The notes under the pieces were generated by a model. It saw only the letters and a list, made by a program, of their open reading frames with translations. It had not been told where the DNA came from and did not search any database. A stretch of DNA of 64,000 nucleotides from contig JBBDIK010000012.1 in assembly GCA_040880465.1 (NCBI GenBank), forward strand, positions 248,001 to 312,000, written 5' to 3'. Both the position numbers and the translations under genes were made by a program. Positions 24,754-33,203 of the stretch are shown here, piece by piece. The stretch is from JBBDIK01 sp040880465. Its GTDB lineage: Bacteria; Actinomycetota; UBA4738; JBBDHU01. Positions within the stretch are counted from its first letter, which is position 1. Each line of letters begins with the position of its first letter.

Positions 24754-24954
24754 GTGCCCCAGGAGCAGAAGCGGGTCCAGAAGCGCAGCCAGGGCGGCGA
24801 CGGTGGCGGCGAGGATGCCGGCCAGACCCAGTCCGCCGAGAAGGGCGAGAAGCTCAAGGAGGAGATGGACGACATCCTCGACGAGATCGACGAGGTCCTC
24901 GAGGAGAACGCGGAGGAGTTCATCAAGAGCTACGTCCAGAAGGGCGGCGAATGA
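24754..24954 (+). CDS. pup: Prokaryotic ubiquitin-like protein Pup
   Basis: A 66-aa disordered tag covalently attached to lysines of substrates by PafA. The N-terminal half is rich in Gln, Lys and Gly; the C-terminal half forms the helix EEMDDILDEIDEVLEENAEEF that binds the ATPase coiled coil, and the tail is SYVQKGGE. It ends GGE instead of GGQ, so it can be ligated without Dop deamidation. GTG start with GGGAGGAGCAGGAG upstream; its stop overlaps the prcB start (ATGA). Confidence 0.97.
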   Translation: MPQEQKRVQKRSQGGDGGGEDAGQTQSAEKGEKLKEEMDDILDEIDEVLEENAEEFIKSYVQKGGE

Positions 24955-25748
24955 CCGGGCCGCTGTTCCCGGAGCCCGGAACCCCCGGCCTCATCGGCGC
25001 CAACCCGAGTTTCTCTGACCTGCTGCGCGGCGCGCGCGCGGAGGCACTGCCGGCGACCGAAGGGATGCGGGCGGAAGGTCTCACCGCCCACGGAACGACC
25101 GTCCTCGGGCTGAAGTTCGAGGGTGGCGTGATCGTTGCGGGCGATCGCCGAGCCACGGCTGGGTACGAGATCGCGGACGACCGGATGCAGAAGGTCTTCG
25201 AGGCCGACACGTACTCGGCGATCGCGATCTCCGGCGCCGCGGGCCAAGCCGTTGAGATCGTGAAGCTCTTCCAGGTCGAACTCGAGCACTACGAGAAGGT
25301 GACCGGCGACCGGCTCTCGTTGGAGGGCAAGGCGAACCGCCTCGCTCAGATGATACGCGAGAACTTCCCGCTGGCCCTGCAGGGCCTGATCGTCGTGCCG
25401 CTCTTCGGAGGGTTCGACGAACGCAGGGACGAGGGGCGTCTCTTCCGCTACGACGCGACTGGCGGTCGCTGGGAGGACGAGGAGTTCCACGCGACCGGAT
25501 CCGGCGGGCGCGGGGCGAAAGGCACACTCAAGAAGGAGTGGCGCCCCGGCCTGAGTCGCGATGAGGCGATCCGTCTCGCCGTGGATGCGTTGTTGGATGC
25601 GGCCGAGGAAGACGTCGCTACCGGCGGTCCGAGCCTGTCCCGGGGGATCTTCCCAACCGTCCGCGTGATCACGGCGGGCGGAGTGGAAGAAGTCGCCGAG
25701 GACGAGTTGCGTGCCGCCGTGGAAGCCGTCGAAGGAGAGCGCCGCTGA
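24951..25748 (+). CDS. prcB: Proteasome beta subunit
   Basis: Catalytic subunit of the 20S core. The 265-aa precursor has a 48-residue propeptide ending AHG; self-cleavage would expose Thr49 as the nucleophile. In mature numbering Asp17 (AGDRRAT) and Lys33 (RMQKVF) complete the active site. The ATG overlaps the pup stop by 4 nt and the stop overlaps the prcA start by 1 nt, so all three are coupled. Confidence 0.97.
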   Translation: MTGPLFPEPGTPGLIGANPSFSDLLRGARAEALPATEGMRAEGLTAHGTTVLGLKFEGGVIVAGDRRATAGYEIADDRMQKVFEADTYSAIAISGAAGQAVEIVKLFQVELEHYEKVTGDRLSLEGKANRLAQMIRENFPLALQGLIVVPLFGGFDERRDEGRLFRYDATGGRWEDEEFHATGSGGRGAKGTLKKEWRPGLSRDEAIRLAVDALLDAAEEDVATGGPSLSRGIFPTVRVITAGGVEEVAEDELRAAVEAVEGERR

Positions 25749-26437
25749 TGTCCTTCCAGCCGTACGTACCGCCCGAACAGCTGATGAAGGATCGTTCCGA
25801 GTACGCCCGTAAGGGCATCGCGCGGGGCAAGTCCGTCGTCGCGCTCGAGTACGTTGAAGGGGTCCTGTTCCTCGCCGAGAATCCCAGCGCGACCCTGCAC
25901 AAGATCTCGGAGATCTACGACCGGATCGCGTTCGCCGGGGTCGGCAAGTACAGCGAGTTCGAGGATCTGCGCATCGCCGGCGTTCGGCTGGCGGATACGC
26001 GCGGCTACGCGTACGGCCGGGAGGACGTGAAGGCCAAGACGGTGGCCAATGCCTATTCACAGGCGCTGTCTTCGATCTTCACGCAGCAGATGAAGCCGTA
26101 CGAGGTCGAGATCCTGGTCGCCGAGATCGCCGAGGGCGGTACGGCGACAGAGATGTATCACCTCCTCTTCGACGGGAGCGTGAACGATGTCCACGGCTCC
26201 GTGGGGATCGGCGGCCACGCCGAGGAATTGACCCAGCACCTCGACGACGCGTTCCGCGAGGGGTGGCCCTTGGACGAAGCTGTGCGTGCTGCGGTCACGG
26301 CCTTGTCGGCGGTCGAGGGCCGGAGCGTGGAAGCCGACCAGATCGAGGCCGCCGTGCTCGAACACTCCCGTAAGGGCCGGCGGAAGTTCCGGCGACTGAC
26401 CGACGATGAGGTCGTGGGGATCCTCGCCGCCTCGTAA
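25748..26437 (+). CDS. prcA: Proteasome alpha subunit
   Basis: Forms the outer rings and gate of the 20S core. The 229-aa protein has the N-terminal gating segment MSFQPYVPPEQLMKDRSEYARKGIARG, the alpha-type H0 helix and LAENPSATLHKISEIYDRI, and ends with a basic helix. It lacks the Thr active site, as expected. TGATG joins it to prcB. Confidence 0.96.
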   Translation: MSFQPYVPPEQLMKDRSEYARKGIARGKSVVALEYVEGVLFLAENPSATLHKISEIYDRIAFAGVGKYSEFEDLRIAGVRLADTRGYAYGREDVKAKTVANAYSQALSSIFTQQMKPYEVEILVAEIAEGGTATEMYHLLFDGSVNDVHGSVGIGGHAEELTQHLDDAFREGWPLDEAVRAAVTALSAVEGRSVEADQIEAAVLEHSRKGRRKFRRLTDDEVVGILAAS

Positions 26438-26493
26438 GGCCGCCCGAGGCGCCCACCCCGGCGCCCACCCAGGGGCGACGCGCCGCCCGGGAC

Positions 26494-26499
26494 TAGACT
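26494..26499 (+). promoter_or_regulatory. -10 box for a leaderless pafA transcript
   Basis: TAGACT ends 6 nt before the GTG at 26506. This gives pafA a promoter separate from prcBA. Confidence 0.5.
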
Positions 26500-26505
26500 G
26501 AGGTC

Positions 26506-27864
26506 GTGGATCGCCGCATCTTCGGCCTCGAGAACGAGTACGGCGTCACGTGTACGTTCCGGGGCCAGCGGCGCCTCTCACCCGACGAAGTCGCCCGGTA
26601 CCTCTTCCGCCGCGTGGTCCACTGGGGGCGGTCCTCGAACGTCTTCCTGGAGAACGGCGCACGGCTGTATCTCGATGTCGGTTCGCACCCCGAATACGCG
26701 ACTCCGGAGTGCGACTCGGTTCTGGATCTCGTGGCACACGATAAGGCGGGGGAGCGGATCCTCGAAGCCCTCCTGTCGGCGGCGGAGGTCCGGCTGCACG
26801 AGGAGGGCATCTCAGGTGACGTCTACCTGTTCAAGAACAACACCGACTCCGCCGGGAACTCCTACGGCTGCCACGAGAACTACCTCGTTGCGCGCCAGGG
26901 CGAGTTCGCGCGCATGGCCGATGTCCTGATCCCGTTCTTCGTCAGCCGCCAGATCATCTGCGGGGCGGGGAAAGTCCTCCACGGGCCCCGCGGCGCCCAG
27001 TTCTGTATCTCCCAGCGCGCCGAGCACATCTGGGAAGGCGTGTCGTCGGCGACGACCAGGTCGCGGCCCATCATCAACACGCGCGACGAGCCGCACGCGG
27101 ATGCCGAACGGTTCCGGCGCCTCCATGTGATCGTCGGGGACTCCAACATGAGCGAGTGGACGACCTACATGAAGACCGGCATCACGGACCTGGTCCTGCG
27201 GATGGTCGAGGAGAACACCGTCATGCGGGACCTGACCCTGGAGAATCCGATCCGGGCGATCCGGGAGATCTCGCACGATATGACCTGCCGCAAACGGGTC
27301 CGACTCGCGAACGGACGAGAGCTGTCCGCGATCGACATCCAGCGCGAGTACCTGGACCGAGCGGTTCGCTTCATCGAGCAGCGAGGGGCGGACACGCTCA
27401 CGGAGGGCCTCGTAGGAGAGTGGCAGGATGCGCTGGATGCCCTGGCGGCCGGCGAGCCTGAGCAGCTCGTGCGGAAGGTGGACTGGGTGACGAAGTACTT
27501 CTTGATCGAGCGGTATCGCAACAAGCACCACCTTCCCCTGGCCCACCCGAAGGTCGCCCTGATGGACCTCGCCTATCACGACGTGAATCGCGATCGCGGC
27601 CTGTACTACCTGCTCGAACGGAAGGGCAAGGTCGACCGCGCGGTCGACGAGGATCGGATCCAGAAGGCGACCCGAGAGCCGCCGCAAACCACCCGAGCGA
27701 AGCTCCGGGGCGATTTCATCAAGCAAGCCAAGCAGAAGCGCCGCGACTACACGGTCGACTGGGTGCATCTCAAGCTGAACGACCAGGCCCAGAGAACGGT
27801 GCTGTGCAAGGATCCGTTCCGAGCCACCGACGAACGCGTGGAACAACTCATCTCGCACATGTAA
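26506..27864 (+). CDS. pafA: Pup-protein ligase PafA
   Basis: Links the C-terminal Glu of Pup to substrate lysines using ATP. The 452-aa protein begins MDRRIFGLENEYGVTC with the Mg/ATP Glu9, carries the catalytic Asp57 in LYLDVGSHPEYATPEC, KNNTDSAGNSYGCHENYL and NTRDEPHADAERFRRLHVIVGDSNMSE. It is paralogous to Dop but lacks the Dop loop. No ribosome site precedes the GTG, which fits leaderless expression. Confidence 0.96.
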   Translation: MDRRIFGLENEYGVTCTFRGQRRLSPDEVARYLFRRVVHWGRSSNVFLENGARLYLDVGSHPEYATPECDSVLDLVAHDKAGERILEALLSAAEVRLHEEGISGDVYLFKNNTDSAGNSYGCHENYLVARQGEFARMADVLIPFFVSRQIICGAGKVLHGPRGAQFCISQRAEHIWEGVSSATTRSRPIINTRDEPHADAERFRRLHVIVGDSNMSEWTTYMKTGITDLVLRMVEENTVMRDLTLENPIRAIREISHDMTCRKRVRLANGRELSAIDIQREYLDRAVRFIEQRGADTLTEGLVGEWQDALDALAAGEPEQLVRKVDWVTKYFLIERYRNKHHLPLAHPKVALMDLAYHDVNRDRGLYYLLERKGKVDRAVDEDRIQKATREPPQTTRAKLRGDFIKQAKQKRRDYTVDWVHLKLNDQAQRTVLCKDPFRATDERVEQLISHM

Positions 27865-27912
27865 CTCAACCGGGCGACGCCGAACGCCGAAGCCTTCGGG
27901 GAAGGGGGAAGG

Positions 27913-28287
27913 ATGAACGGGAGCGATCCGATGCGCGGCGGGACGACGGGGCCGATGACCCTGAAGCGGACCGGCGGCGGTCTCGTGCTGGGCTTCGGGG
28001 GTCTCATCGCCGCGATCGTCGGTGCGTTCCGCATGATCACCCTGATCCCCGCGTTCGTCGATTGCGCGAGCACCGGCGTTGCCCCCTTCCAGCTCCGACT
28101 CGGAGCCGTCGTCGGGATCGTCGCCGGCATCGCGGCCGTCGTCCTCTGTGAGATGGGGGTCCGCCGCCAGATGTCGGCGAAGTGGGTCGGCGTGGCGGGT
28201 TCGGTCGCCGGCATCTTCGTCGCGCTGGGCAGCGCGATGCTGCTCGCGGTTACCTTCGTCGGTGGCGTTGCGGACTGCCTCGAGTAG
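27913..28287 (+). CDS. Hypothetical small membrane protein in the proteasome locus
   Basis: A 124-aa protein with three hydrophobic segments (about 23-42, 58-80, 92-115) and a short polar N-terminus. GGGGAAGG precedes the ATG. It follows pafA by 48 nt on the same strand and faces the DUF3866 gene. No family was recognised and no proteasome link can be shown beyond position. Confidence 0.6.
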   Translation: MNGSDPMRGGTTGPMTLKRTGGGLVLGFGGLIAAIVGAFRMITLIPAFVDCASTGVAPFQLRLGAVVGIVAGIAAVVLCEMGVRRQMSAKWVGVAGSVAGIFVALGSAMLLAVTFVGGVADCLE

Positions 28288-28295
28288 GTCGCCGG

Positions 28296-29390
28296 TCAGT
28301 CCTCGACCGCGCGTTGCCAGGCCTTGGATCCCGCCGCCATGCGACCTGCCAGGATCCCCGCCCCGCCGGCGGCCAGGAAGAAGATCGGATCGTCCTCGAG
28401 TCCTCGGCCCATCGACGTGACGTCGATCCCGGCTTCCTCCAGCCGGTGCACCGCCGGCCAGCCGAGGACCTCGATGAGCCGGTGCTTCCGTTCGAGCTGC
28501 GCGTCGCGGAGGGCGGCCCATACCTCTTGTCGCTCGGGAGCCTCGAGCGTAGGAACGGCCACATCGACCTGCGACCCGCAGATGTCGGACAGGATGGTGA
28601 TCGAGTGATGTGAGACACCATGGTGTCGCGGCCGTTCGTCGGCGAAGCTCACCCGCAGGGCGGCGATCGGGCGGCCGCCGAGCGCCTCGGCTGCGTTCAG
28701 GGAGTTACCGCTGGTCAAGGCGCTGGCACCCCACCGAGTATCGGTTCCGAGGTTCCCCGGACCGTCGGCGACGACGATGACGTCCGCGTCCAGAAGTTCC
28801 TTGGCGGCGAGCATGCCCGTCCAGATGGTCACGGTTTCGAGCTCACCTCCGAACGCCTGCCCGCACGTGATGAAGCCGTCGAGTAAGCCGGCATCCCGCA
28901 ACCTCGGGATCAGGCGCGAGAACGCCCCCGGCAGCGACGCGCCGTCCGTCATCACGTAGACGACGCGCTCGCCGCCGGCGACCTTCGCGCCGGCGGCGAT
29001 GTGGGCGATCATCGAATGCAAGGGCGCCGCGACCACCGGCGTTCCCATGAGACCGACGGACCCCTCGAGGGCGTCCCGATCGGTCTCCTCGACCGACGGA
29101 ACGGGCACTTGCAGCGGCGTGTACCGGGCTTTCATCACCCGGCCCCCGTGTCCTATCTCCGAGGGCGCAGCCCCGTTCACCGCCACGACCAGATGGAAGC
29201 CACCCGTGCCCAGGCCGAGGGTCACCGCCCCCGTATTGAGCAGCACCTGGTCCCCGACGCCCACCGGACCGACCAAGTCCGGATACGCCAGGGCCGGAGC
29301 CTCGACACCGTCGACCTCGACGGTGAGCTCGACGGCCCCCGGCCGGGCCACGCCGACCCCGGTCACCCGTCCATCCCTGAGTTCAACCAT
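28296..29390 (-). CDS. DUF3866 family protein
   Basis: A 364-aa protein of an actinobacterial family of unknown function. MVELRDGRVTGVGVARPGA, DQVLLNTGAVTLGLGTGGFH, GGRVMKARYTPLQ and VVYVMTDGASLPGAFSRL are recognisable. I start it at ATG 29390; a -10 box lies 9 nt upstream and there is no ribosome site, so it is probably leaderless. It diverges from pafB with only 22 nt between start codons. Co-location with pafBC suggests shared control rather than a known role. Confidence 0.8.
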   Translation of the reverse strand: MVELRDGRVTGVGVARPGAVELTVEVDGVEAPALAYPDLVGPVGVGDQVLLNTGAVTLGLGTGGFHLVVAVNGAAPSEIGHGGRVMKARYTPLQVPVPSVEETDRDALEGSVGLMGTPVVAAPLHSMIAHIAAGAKVAGGERVVYVMTDGASLPGAFSRLIPRLRDAGLLDGFITCGQAFGGELETVTIWTGMLAAKELLDADVIVVADGPGNLGTDTRWGASALTSGNSLNAAEALGGRPIAALRVSFADERPRHHGVSHHSITILSDICGSQVDVAVPTLEAPERQEVWAALRDAQLERKHRLIEVLGWPAVHRLEEAGIDVTSMGRGLEDDPIFFLAAGGAGILAGRMAAGSKAWQRAVED

Positions 29391-29397
29391 GAGAGGG

Positions 29398-29405
29398 GTA
29401 TTATG
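29398..29405. promoter_or_regulatory. Overlapping divergent -10 boxes of DUF3866 gene and pafB
   Basis: TATTAT (29399-29404, plus) lies 8 nt before the pafB ATG; on the other strand CATAAT (29405-29400) lies 9 nt before the DUF3866 ATG. The two -10 boxes share the same bases, so only one polymerase could open this site at a time. Confidence 0.55.
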
Positions 29406-29412
29406 CGCCGCG

Positions 29413-30354
29413 ATGCACAAGGTTGAACGGCAGCTCCAGCTGGTGGCCCTCCTGCTGGACTCCCCCGACCCCCTGACCTACGAACAGGTCCGGGAGCGCT
29501 TCCCGGCCTATGACCAGGATGATGACGAGTCGGCCAAGCGCATGTTCGAGCGCGACAAAGACGATCTGCGGGCGATGGGCGTACCGATCGAGCTCGTCGC
29601 GGTCGATGCCTGGGAGTCCGCTGAAGGCTACGCGATCTCCGCCGATCGGTACTACCTCCCGAACATCGAGTTCACTCCAGAGGAGGCCTCGGCGCTGATG
29701 GTGCTGGCGGCAACCCCCGACGAAGATGACGCGGCAGTCCAGGGGCTCCGAAAACTGATCTACGGGGCCCAGGACGGGCCGCTCGGGCTCGGGGGTTCCC
29801 TGGTGGCGGCGGGACCGGACACGGCCGGCGGCGCGCTGGCGGCCGTCTGGGCCGCGATGCGGCGTGGCCGGTCGATCGGATTCGGGTACCGCACGTCGTC
29901 CGGCAAGGCCTCTCGACGCTCGGTCGACCCTTTCGCGCTCGTCACGAGATCCCTACGTTGGTACGTCGTCGGTCGCGACCGAGACCATGACGAGATCCGT
30001 GCCTTCCGCATCTCGCGAGTGACGTCGCCTGTGGAGGAAGGTCCGGAGGCGCTGGCGCGGCCGGAGGAGTTCCACGCCGCCGACCATGTAACCGGGCCCT
30101 GGGAGCGTTCGGAGGACGACGGCCCGGGAGCGAGGGTTGCCGTAGACGAACGGGTCGCATGGTGGGCGGCTCGGACCCTCTACGACGCCGAGATCGTCGG
30201 ACCACATGACGCCGGGCGGGTGCTGATCGGCGCGCCGATGCAGCCCGGCGTTCTGGAGTGGGTCCTCTCACTCGGGTCGGAGGCGGAGGCGCTGGAGCCG
30301 GAAGCCCTTCGGGCGCAGGTCATCGAGGTGCTGGAAGGGATGGCCGATGTCTAG
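29413..30354 (+). CDS. pafB: Transcriptional regulator PafB (HTH, WYL domain)
   Basis: Forms with PafC the PafBC activator of the LexA-independent DNA-damage response in mycobacteria. The 313-aa protein has an N-terminal winged helix (KVERQLQLVALLLDSPDPLTYEQVRERFP) and a WYL-type ligand domain (VDPFALVTRSLRWYVVGRD, about 170-240) and a C-terminal domain. ATG 29413 is preceded by a -10 box at 8 nt and fits a leaderless start. pafC overlaps its end. Confidence 0.93.
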   Translation: MHKVERQLQLVALLLDSPDPLTYEQVRERFPAYDQDDDESAKRMFERDKDDLRAMGVPIELVAVDAWESAEGYAISADRYYLPNIEFTPEEASALMVLAATPDEDDAAVQGLRKLIYGAQDGPLGLGGSLVAAGPDTAGGALAAVWAAMRRGRSIGFGYRTSSGKASRRSVDPFALVTRSLRWYVVGRDRDHDEIRAFRISRVTSPVEEGPEALARPEEFHAADHVTGPWERSEDDGPGARVAVDERVAWWAARTLYDAEIVGPHDAGRVLIGAPMQPGVLEWVLSLGSEAEALEPEALRAQVIEVLEGMADV

Positions 30355-31291
30355 GGCGGTCCAGCGCGTGCGGCGACTGCTCGCCATGGTTCCCTTCATC
30401 ATCCAACACCCGGGCGTTCCGATCGGAGAGCTTGCAGAGCTCTTCGGCGGGAGTGAGGACGAGATCGCATCGGACCTGAACCTGTTGTTCCTGACCGGGA
30501 TCCCCCCGTACGGCCCCGGCGAACTGATCGACGTGGACATCGAAGAGGACCGGGTGTGGATCTCGATGGCCGATTACTTCTCACGCCCGCTTCGCCTGAC
30601 CAGGAACGAGGCCGTCGCGCTCTACCTGCGCGGGAAGGCGGTGCTCGGAACCCCTGGCCTTCAGGAGGCCCCCGCCCTGGCGGCGGCGCTCGAGAAGATC
30701 GAGACCGCCCTGGGCGACGAACTCGGCGATGTTGCGGAACGCGTCGAGACGGCTGGAACCGCGACGCCACCGGAATCGCTTGACCTGCTGCGCACCGCGG
30801 CGGCAGCCCGTCGGCGCGTCCAGATCGAGTACTACTCGGCTGCCCGCGACGACGTCTCGGTCCGAACGGTGGACCCCGAGCAGATCTTCAGCGCGTCGGG
30901 GTTCTGGTACGTCGTCGCGTGGGACGAAGGCGTCGAGGACACGCGAACGTTCCGGCTCGACCGGATCCGGGATGCTCGACTGGCAGAGGGATCGTTCACG
31001 CCGCGCGGGCTGGCCGATCCGCACGTCCGTCTGTACGAACCGGCTGCGGGGGATCCACACGTTCGGCTGCGTCTCCATCCCGAGGCGGGATGGGTCGCCG
31101 AGTACTACGAGGCGAAGGTACGTTCCCGCTCTGACGACGGTTCGATGGAGATCGAGCTGTCCGTCACGCAACTGGCGTGGGTCGTGAAACTCGTGCTCCG
31201 GCTCCGGGGCCGGGCGCAGGTCCTAGAGCCCGACGAGCTGCGGCGGCGAGTTCGGGAGGAGGCGGTCGCCGGCCTGGCGAACTACCGCTGA
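30347..31291 (+). CDS. pafC: Transcriptional regulator PafC (HTH, WYL domain)
   Basis: Partner of PafB. The 314-aa protein has an N-terminal winged helix (RVRRLLAMVPFIIQHPGVPIGELAELFG), a middle segment and a WYL domain (VDPEQIFSASGFWYVVAWDE). The ATG lies 8 nt inside the end of pafB, a sign of translational coupling. PafBC senses single-stranded DNA through the WYL domains according to published work on mycobacteria; that is not visible here. Confidence 0.93.
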   Translation: MSRAVQRVRRLLAMVPFIIQHPGVPIGELAELFGGSEDEIASDLNLLFLTGIPPYGPGELIDVDIEEDRVWISMADYFSRPLRLTRNEAVALYLRGKAVLGTPGLQEAPALAAALEKIETALGDELGDVAERVETAGTATPPESLDLLRTAAAARRRVQIEYYSAARDDVSVRTVDPEQIFSASGFWYVVAWDEGVEDTRTFRLDRIRDARLAEGSFTPRGLADPHVRLYEPAAGDPHVRLRLHPEAGWVAEYYEAKVRSRSDDGSMEIELSVTQLAWVVKLVLRLRGRAQVLEPDELRRRVREEAVAGLANYR

Positions 31292-31333
31292 CGGAGGCTC
31301 AAGGCGGAGACGGCCCGGACCGATAAGAGGGTC

Positions 31334-31663
31334 GTGACTACCATCAGGACGACCTGTCCCCGCTGCGGGGAAGTCGACATGGGGCCGAGTTCCATCCGCC
31401 TCTCGGTGTCCGGCGAGGGCGGCGAGGGCATCTACAGCTTCGTGTGTCCGGGTTGCAACGAAGATGTCGAGAAGCAGGCCGATCGCAAGATCGTGGCGCT
31501 CCTCGTCTCGGCGGGCGTATCCGTGGCGGGCGGCGACGCAGGTTCGGCTCCCGTCCTCTCCAGTCTGCCGGAGGCCCCGCCGATCAGCTTGGACGATGTC
31601 ATCGAGTTCCACTACCAGTTGCAGAACGACGATGCCCTCCAGCAATTCCTCGAGGACGGATGA
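31334..31663 (+). CDS. Small zinc-ribbon-like hypothetical protein
   Basis: A 109-aa protein. Two CxxC pairs, CPRCGEVDMG (residues 8-11) and CPGCNEDVE (near 38-41), frame a short beta-rich stretch and suggest one zinc ribbon. The rest is acidic with no motif. GTG start; a weak AGAGGG lies just upstream. Function unknown. Confidence 0.65.
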   Translation: MTTIRTTCPRCGEVDMGPSSIRLSVSGEGGEGIYSFVCPGCNEDVEKQADRKIVALLVSAGVSVAGGDAGSAPVLSSLPEAPPISLDDVIEFHYQLQNDDALQQFLEDG

Positions 31664-31668
31664 CGTCG

Positions 31669-31674
31669 TAGGAT
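31669..31674 (+). promoter_or_regulatory. -10 box before a leaderless small gene
   Basis: TAGGAT ends 9 nt before the ATG at 31684. Confidence 0.35.
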
Positions 31675-31683
31675 AGCGGGGCG

Positions 31684-31950
31684 ATGTCAACCCCCGCGCT
31701 CATCATCCTCACCCTGGCCCTCCTGTCCTTCGGACTCTTCGTGGTCCTCGCCGTCGGGATCGGACGGAACGCACTCCGCCTGCTTCGCTCGGGGATGCGG
31801 TTCGTTCAGGAGATCTCGCCGGAGGTCCAACGTCTCGGCTCGGAGGCTTTCCGTGCCCAAGCTCGCGCGACGGAGCTCCAGCAGCGCACCGCCGAGGTCC
31901 GCGAACGCCTCGGGGCCGTCGGCGACGCGCTCCGTCGCATCGGACGATAG
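31684..31950 (+). CDS. Small single-pass membrane protein with coiled-coil tail
   Basis: An 88-aa protein: residues 5-27 form a hydrophobic helix, followed by a basic/amphipathic region (NALRLLRSGMRFVQEI) and a helical segment rich in Ala, Arg, Glu and Gln (about 48-85). It lies directly upstream of tatA. Unknown function; it superficially resembles TatA-type topology but lacks the FGPK motif. Confidence 0.55.
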   Translation: MSTPALIILTLALLSFGLFVVLAVGIGRNALRLLRSGMRFVQEISPEVQRLGSEAFRAQARATELQQRTAEVRERLGAVGDALRRIGR

Positions 31951-31985
31951 GATTGGCCTGAGGGCCGTCGGCCCACGCCCGTGAC

Positions 31986-32408
31986 ATGTTCAACATCGGC
32001 CCCATGGAGATCCTGGTCGTCCTCGCCGTCGCGCTCGTCGTGGTTGGTCCGAAGCGGTTGCCAGAGCTTGGGAAGACGATCGGCAAGTCCCTCCGCGAAT
32101 TCCGCAAGGCCCAGGACGACCTGCGACGATCCATCGAGTTCGACATCGACGACGATGCGGCGCCGCCGTCCCGCAGGTCCGGGGGACCGATGAGCAGGGG
32201 ATCGCGAGGCCGGGATCCGGATGAGGACGACGAACCCGGCAAAGGACCAGCCGAGGCAAGGGTTGACGACGCCGATGAACCCTCCCTGGCCGAGGCGACG
32301 GCCAGCCACGCCGATAGCGATGCCGATAACGATGACGATGACGACGGAGACGTTCCGTCCCCGCGCGAGCCAGCCTCCCGCCCGCCCACTTCGGTGGACC
32401 CGGGATAG
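31986..32408 (+). CDS. tatA: Twin-arginine translocase subunit TatA/TatB
   Basis: A 140-aa membrane protein: N-terminal helix MFNIGPMEILVVLAVALVVV, the hinge GPKRLPELGKTIGKSLREFRKAQDD and a long acidic, disordered tail. The motif GPKRLPELG is shared by TatA and TatB; with a long tail and residues like EILVV it could serve as TatB. It precedes tatC by 15 nt, as in mycobacteria. The candidate -10 TAGGAT (31948-31953) overlaps the previous stop. Confidence 0.9.
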   Translation: MFNIGPMEILVVLAVALVVVGPKRLPELGKTIGKSLREFRKAQDDLRRSIEFDIDDDAAPPSRRSGGPMSRGSRGRDPDEDDEPGKGPAEARVDDADEPSLAEATASHADSDADNDDDDDGDVPSPREPASRPPTSVDPG

Positions 32409-32423
32409 CGACAGAGACCGGCG

Positions 32424-33188
32424 ATGAAGCTCATCCCGAGGCGCCGTGAACGCCCACGCGAGATGACGATCGTGGAGCATCTCGCCGAGCTGCGGACCCG
32501 GCTCGTGGTCTCCGCTGTCGCGATCGCCGCCGGGTCCGTCGTCGGGTGGTTCCTCTTCGAGCCGTTCCTCGACATGATCCGGAAGCCCTTCTGTGAGGCG
32601 CTCTCAGCGCTGCCCGAGAAGGCGCAGCCGCCGACGGGGTGTGACCTCGTGTTCAATGGCCCCGTCGAGCCGTTCATGATCAAGCTGAAGGTCGTCGTCT
32701 TTATCGGGTTGCTCATCGCGCTCCCCATCTTGCTATGGCAGTTCTGGCTCTTCATCACGCCGGGACTGACCAAGAAGGAAAAGCGGTACGCCGTGCCATT
32801 CATCGGGTCATCGGTGCTGCTCTTCGCGCTCGGTGCCTCCCTCGCGTACCTGACGCTCCCGCTCGGATTGCAGTTCCTTCTCGGATTCGCCGGAGAGGGC
32901 TTCGTTCCCTTGCTGACGGCCAGCCGGTACATCGGGTTCTTCATCCTCATGACTCTGGCGTTCGGCATCGCGTTCGAGTTCCCGATCATCCTGATCTTCC
33001 TGTGCGTAGTCGGGATCATCTCGAGTCGGCAGCTCCGCTCCTGGCGGCGCTACGCCGTCGTCGCCGTGTGCCTGCTCGCGGCCGTCATCACCCCGAGCCA
33101 GGACCCCTACACGCTCCTCGCGATGGCGGTCCCGATGTACTTGTTCTACGAGGCCGCTATCCTGGTGGCCCGCCTGCTCAAGAAGTAG
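32424..33188 (+). CDS. tatC: Twin-arginine translocase subunit TatC
   Basis: Core Tat receptor that binds twin-arginine signal peptides. The 254-aa protein has six hydrophobic segments, the N-terminal MTIVEHLAELRTRLV motif with the conserved Glu, and the family loops FMIKLKVVVFIGLLIALPILLWQFW and FEFPIILIFLC. It sits between tatA and a membrane-anchored hypothetical. Confidence 0.95.
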   Translation: MKLIPRRRERPREMTIVEHLAELRTRLVVSAVAIAAGSVVGWFLFEPFLDMIRKPFCEALSALPEKAQPPTGCDLVFNGPVEPFMIKLKVVVFIGLLIALPILLWQFWLFITPGLTKKEKRYAVPFIGSSVLLFALGASLAYLTLPLGLQFLLGFAGEGFVPLLTASRYIGFFILMTLAFGIAFEFPIILIFLCVVGIISSRQLRSWRRYAVVAVCLLAAVITPSQDPYTLLAMAVPMYLFYEAAILVARLLKK

Positions 33189-33203
33189 TTCGGAGGAGAG
33201 TCC

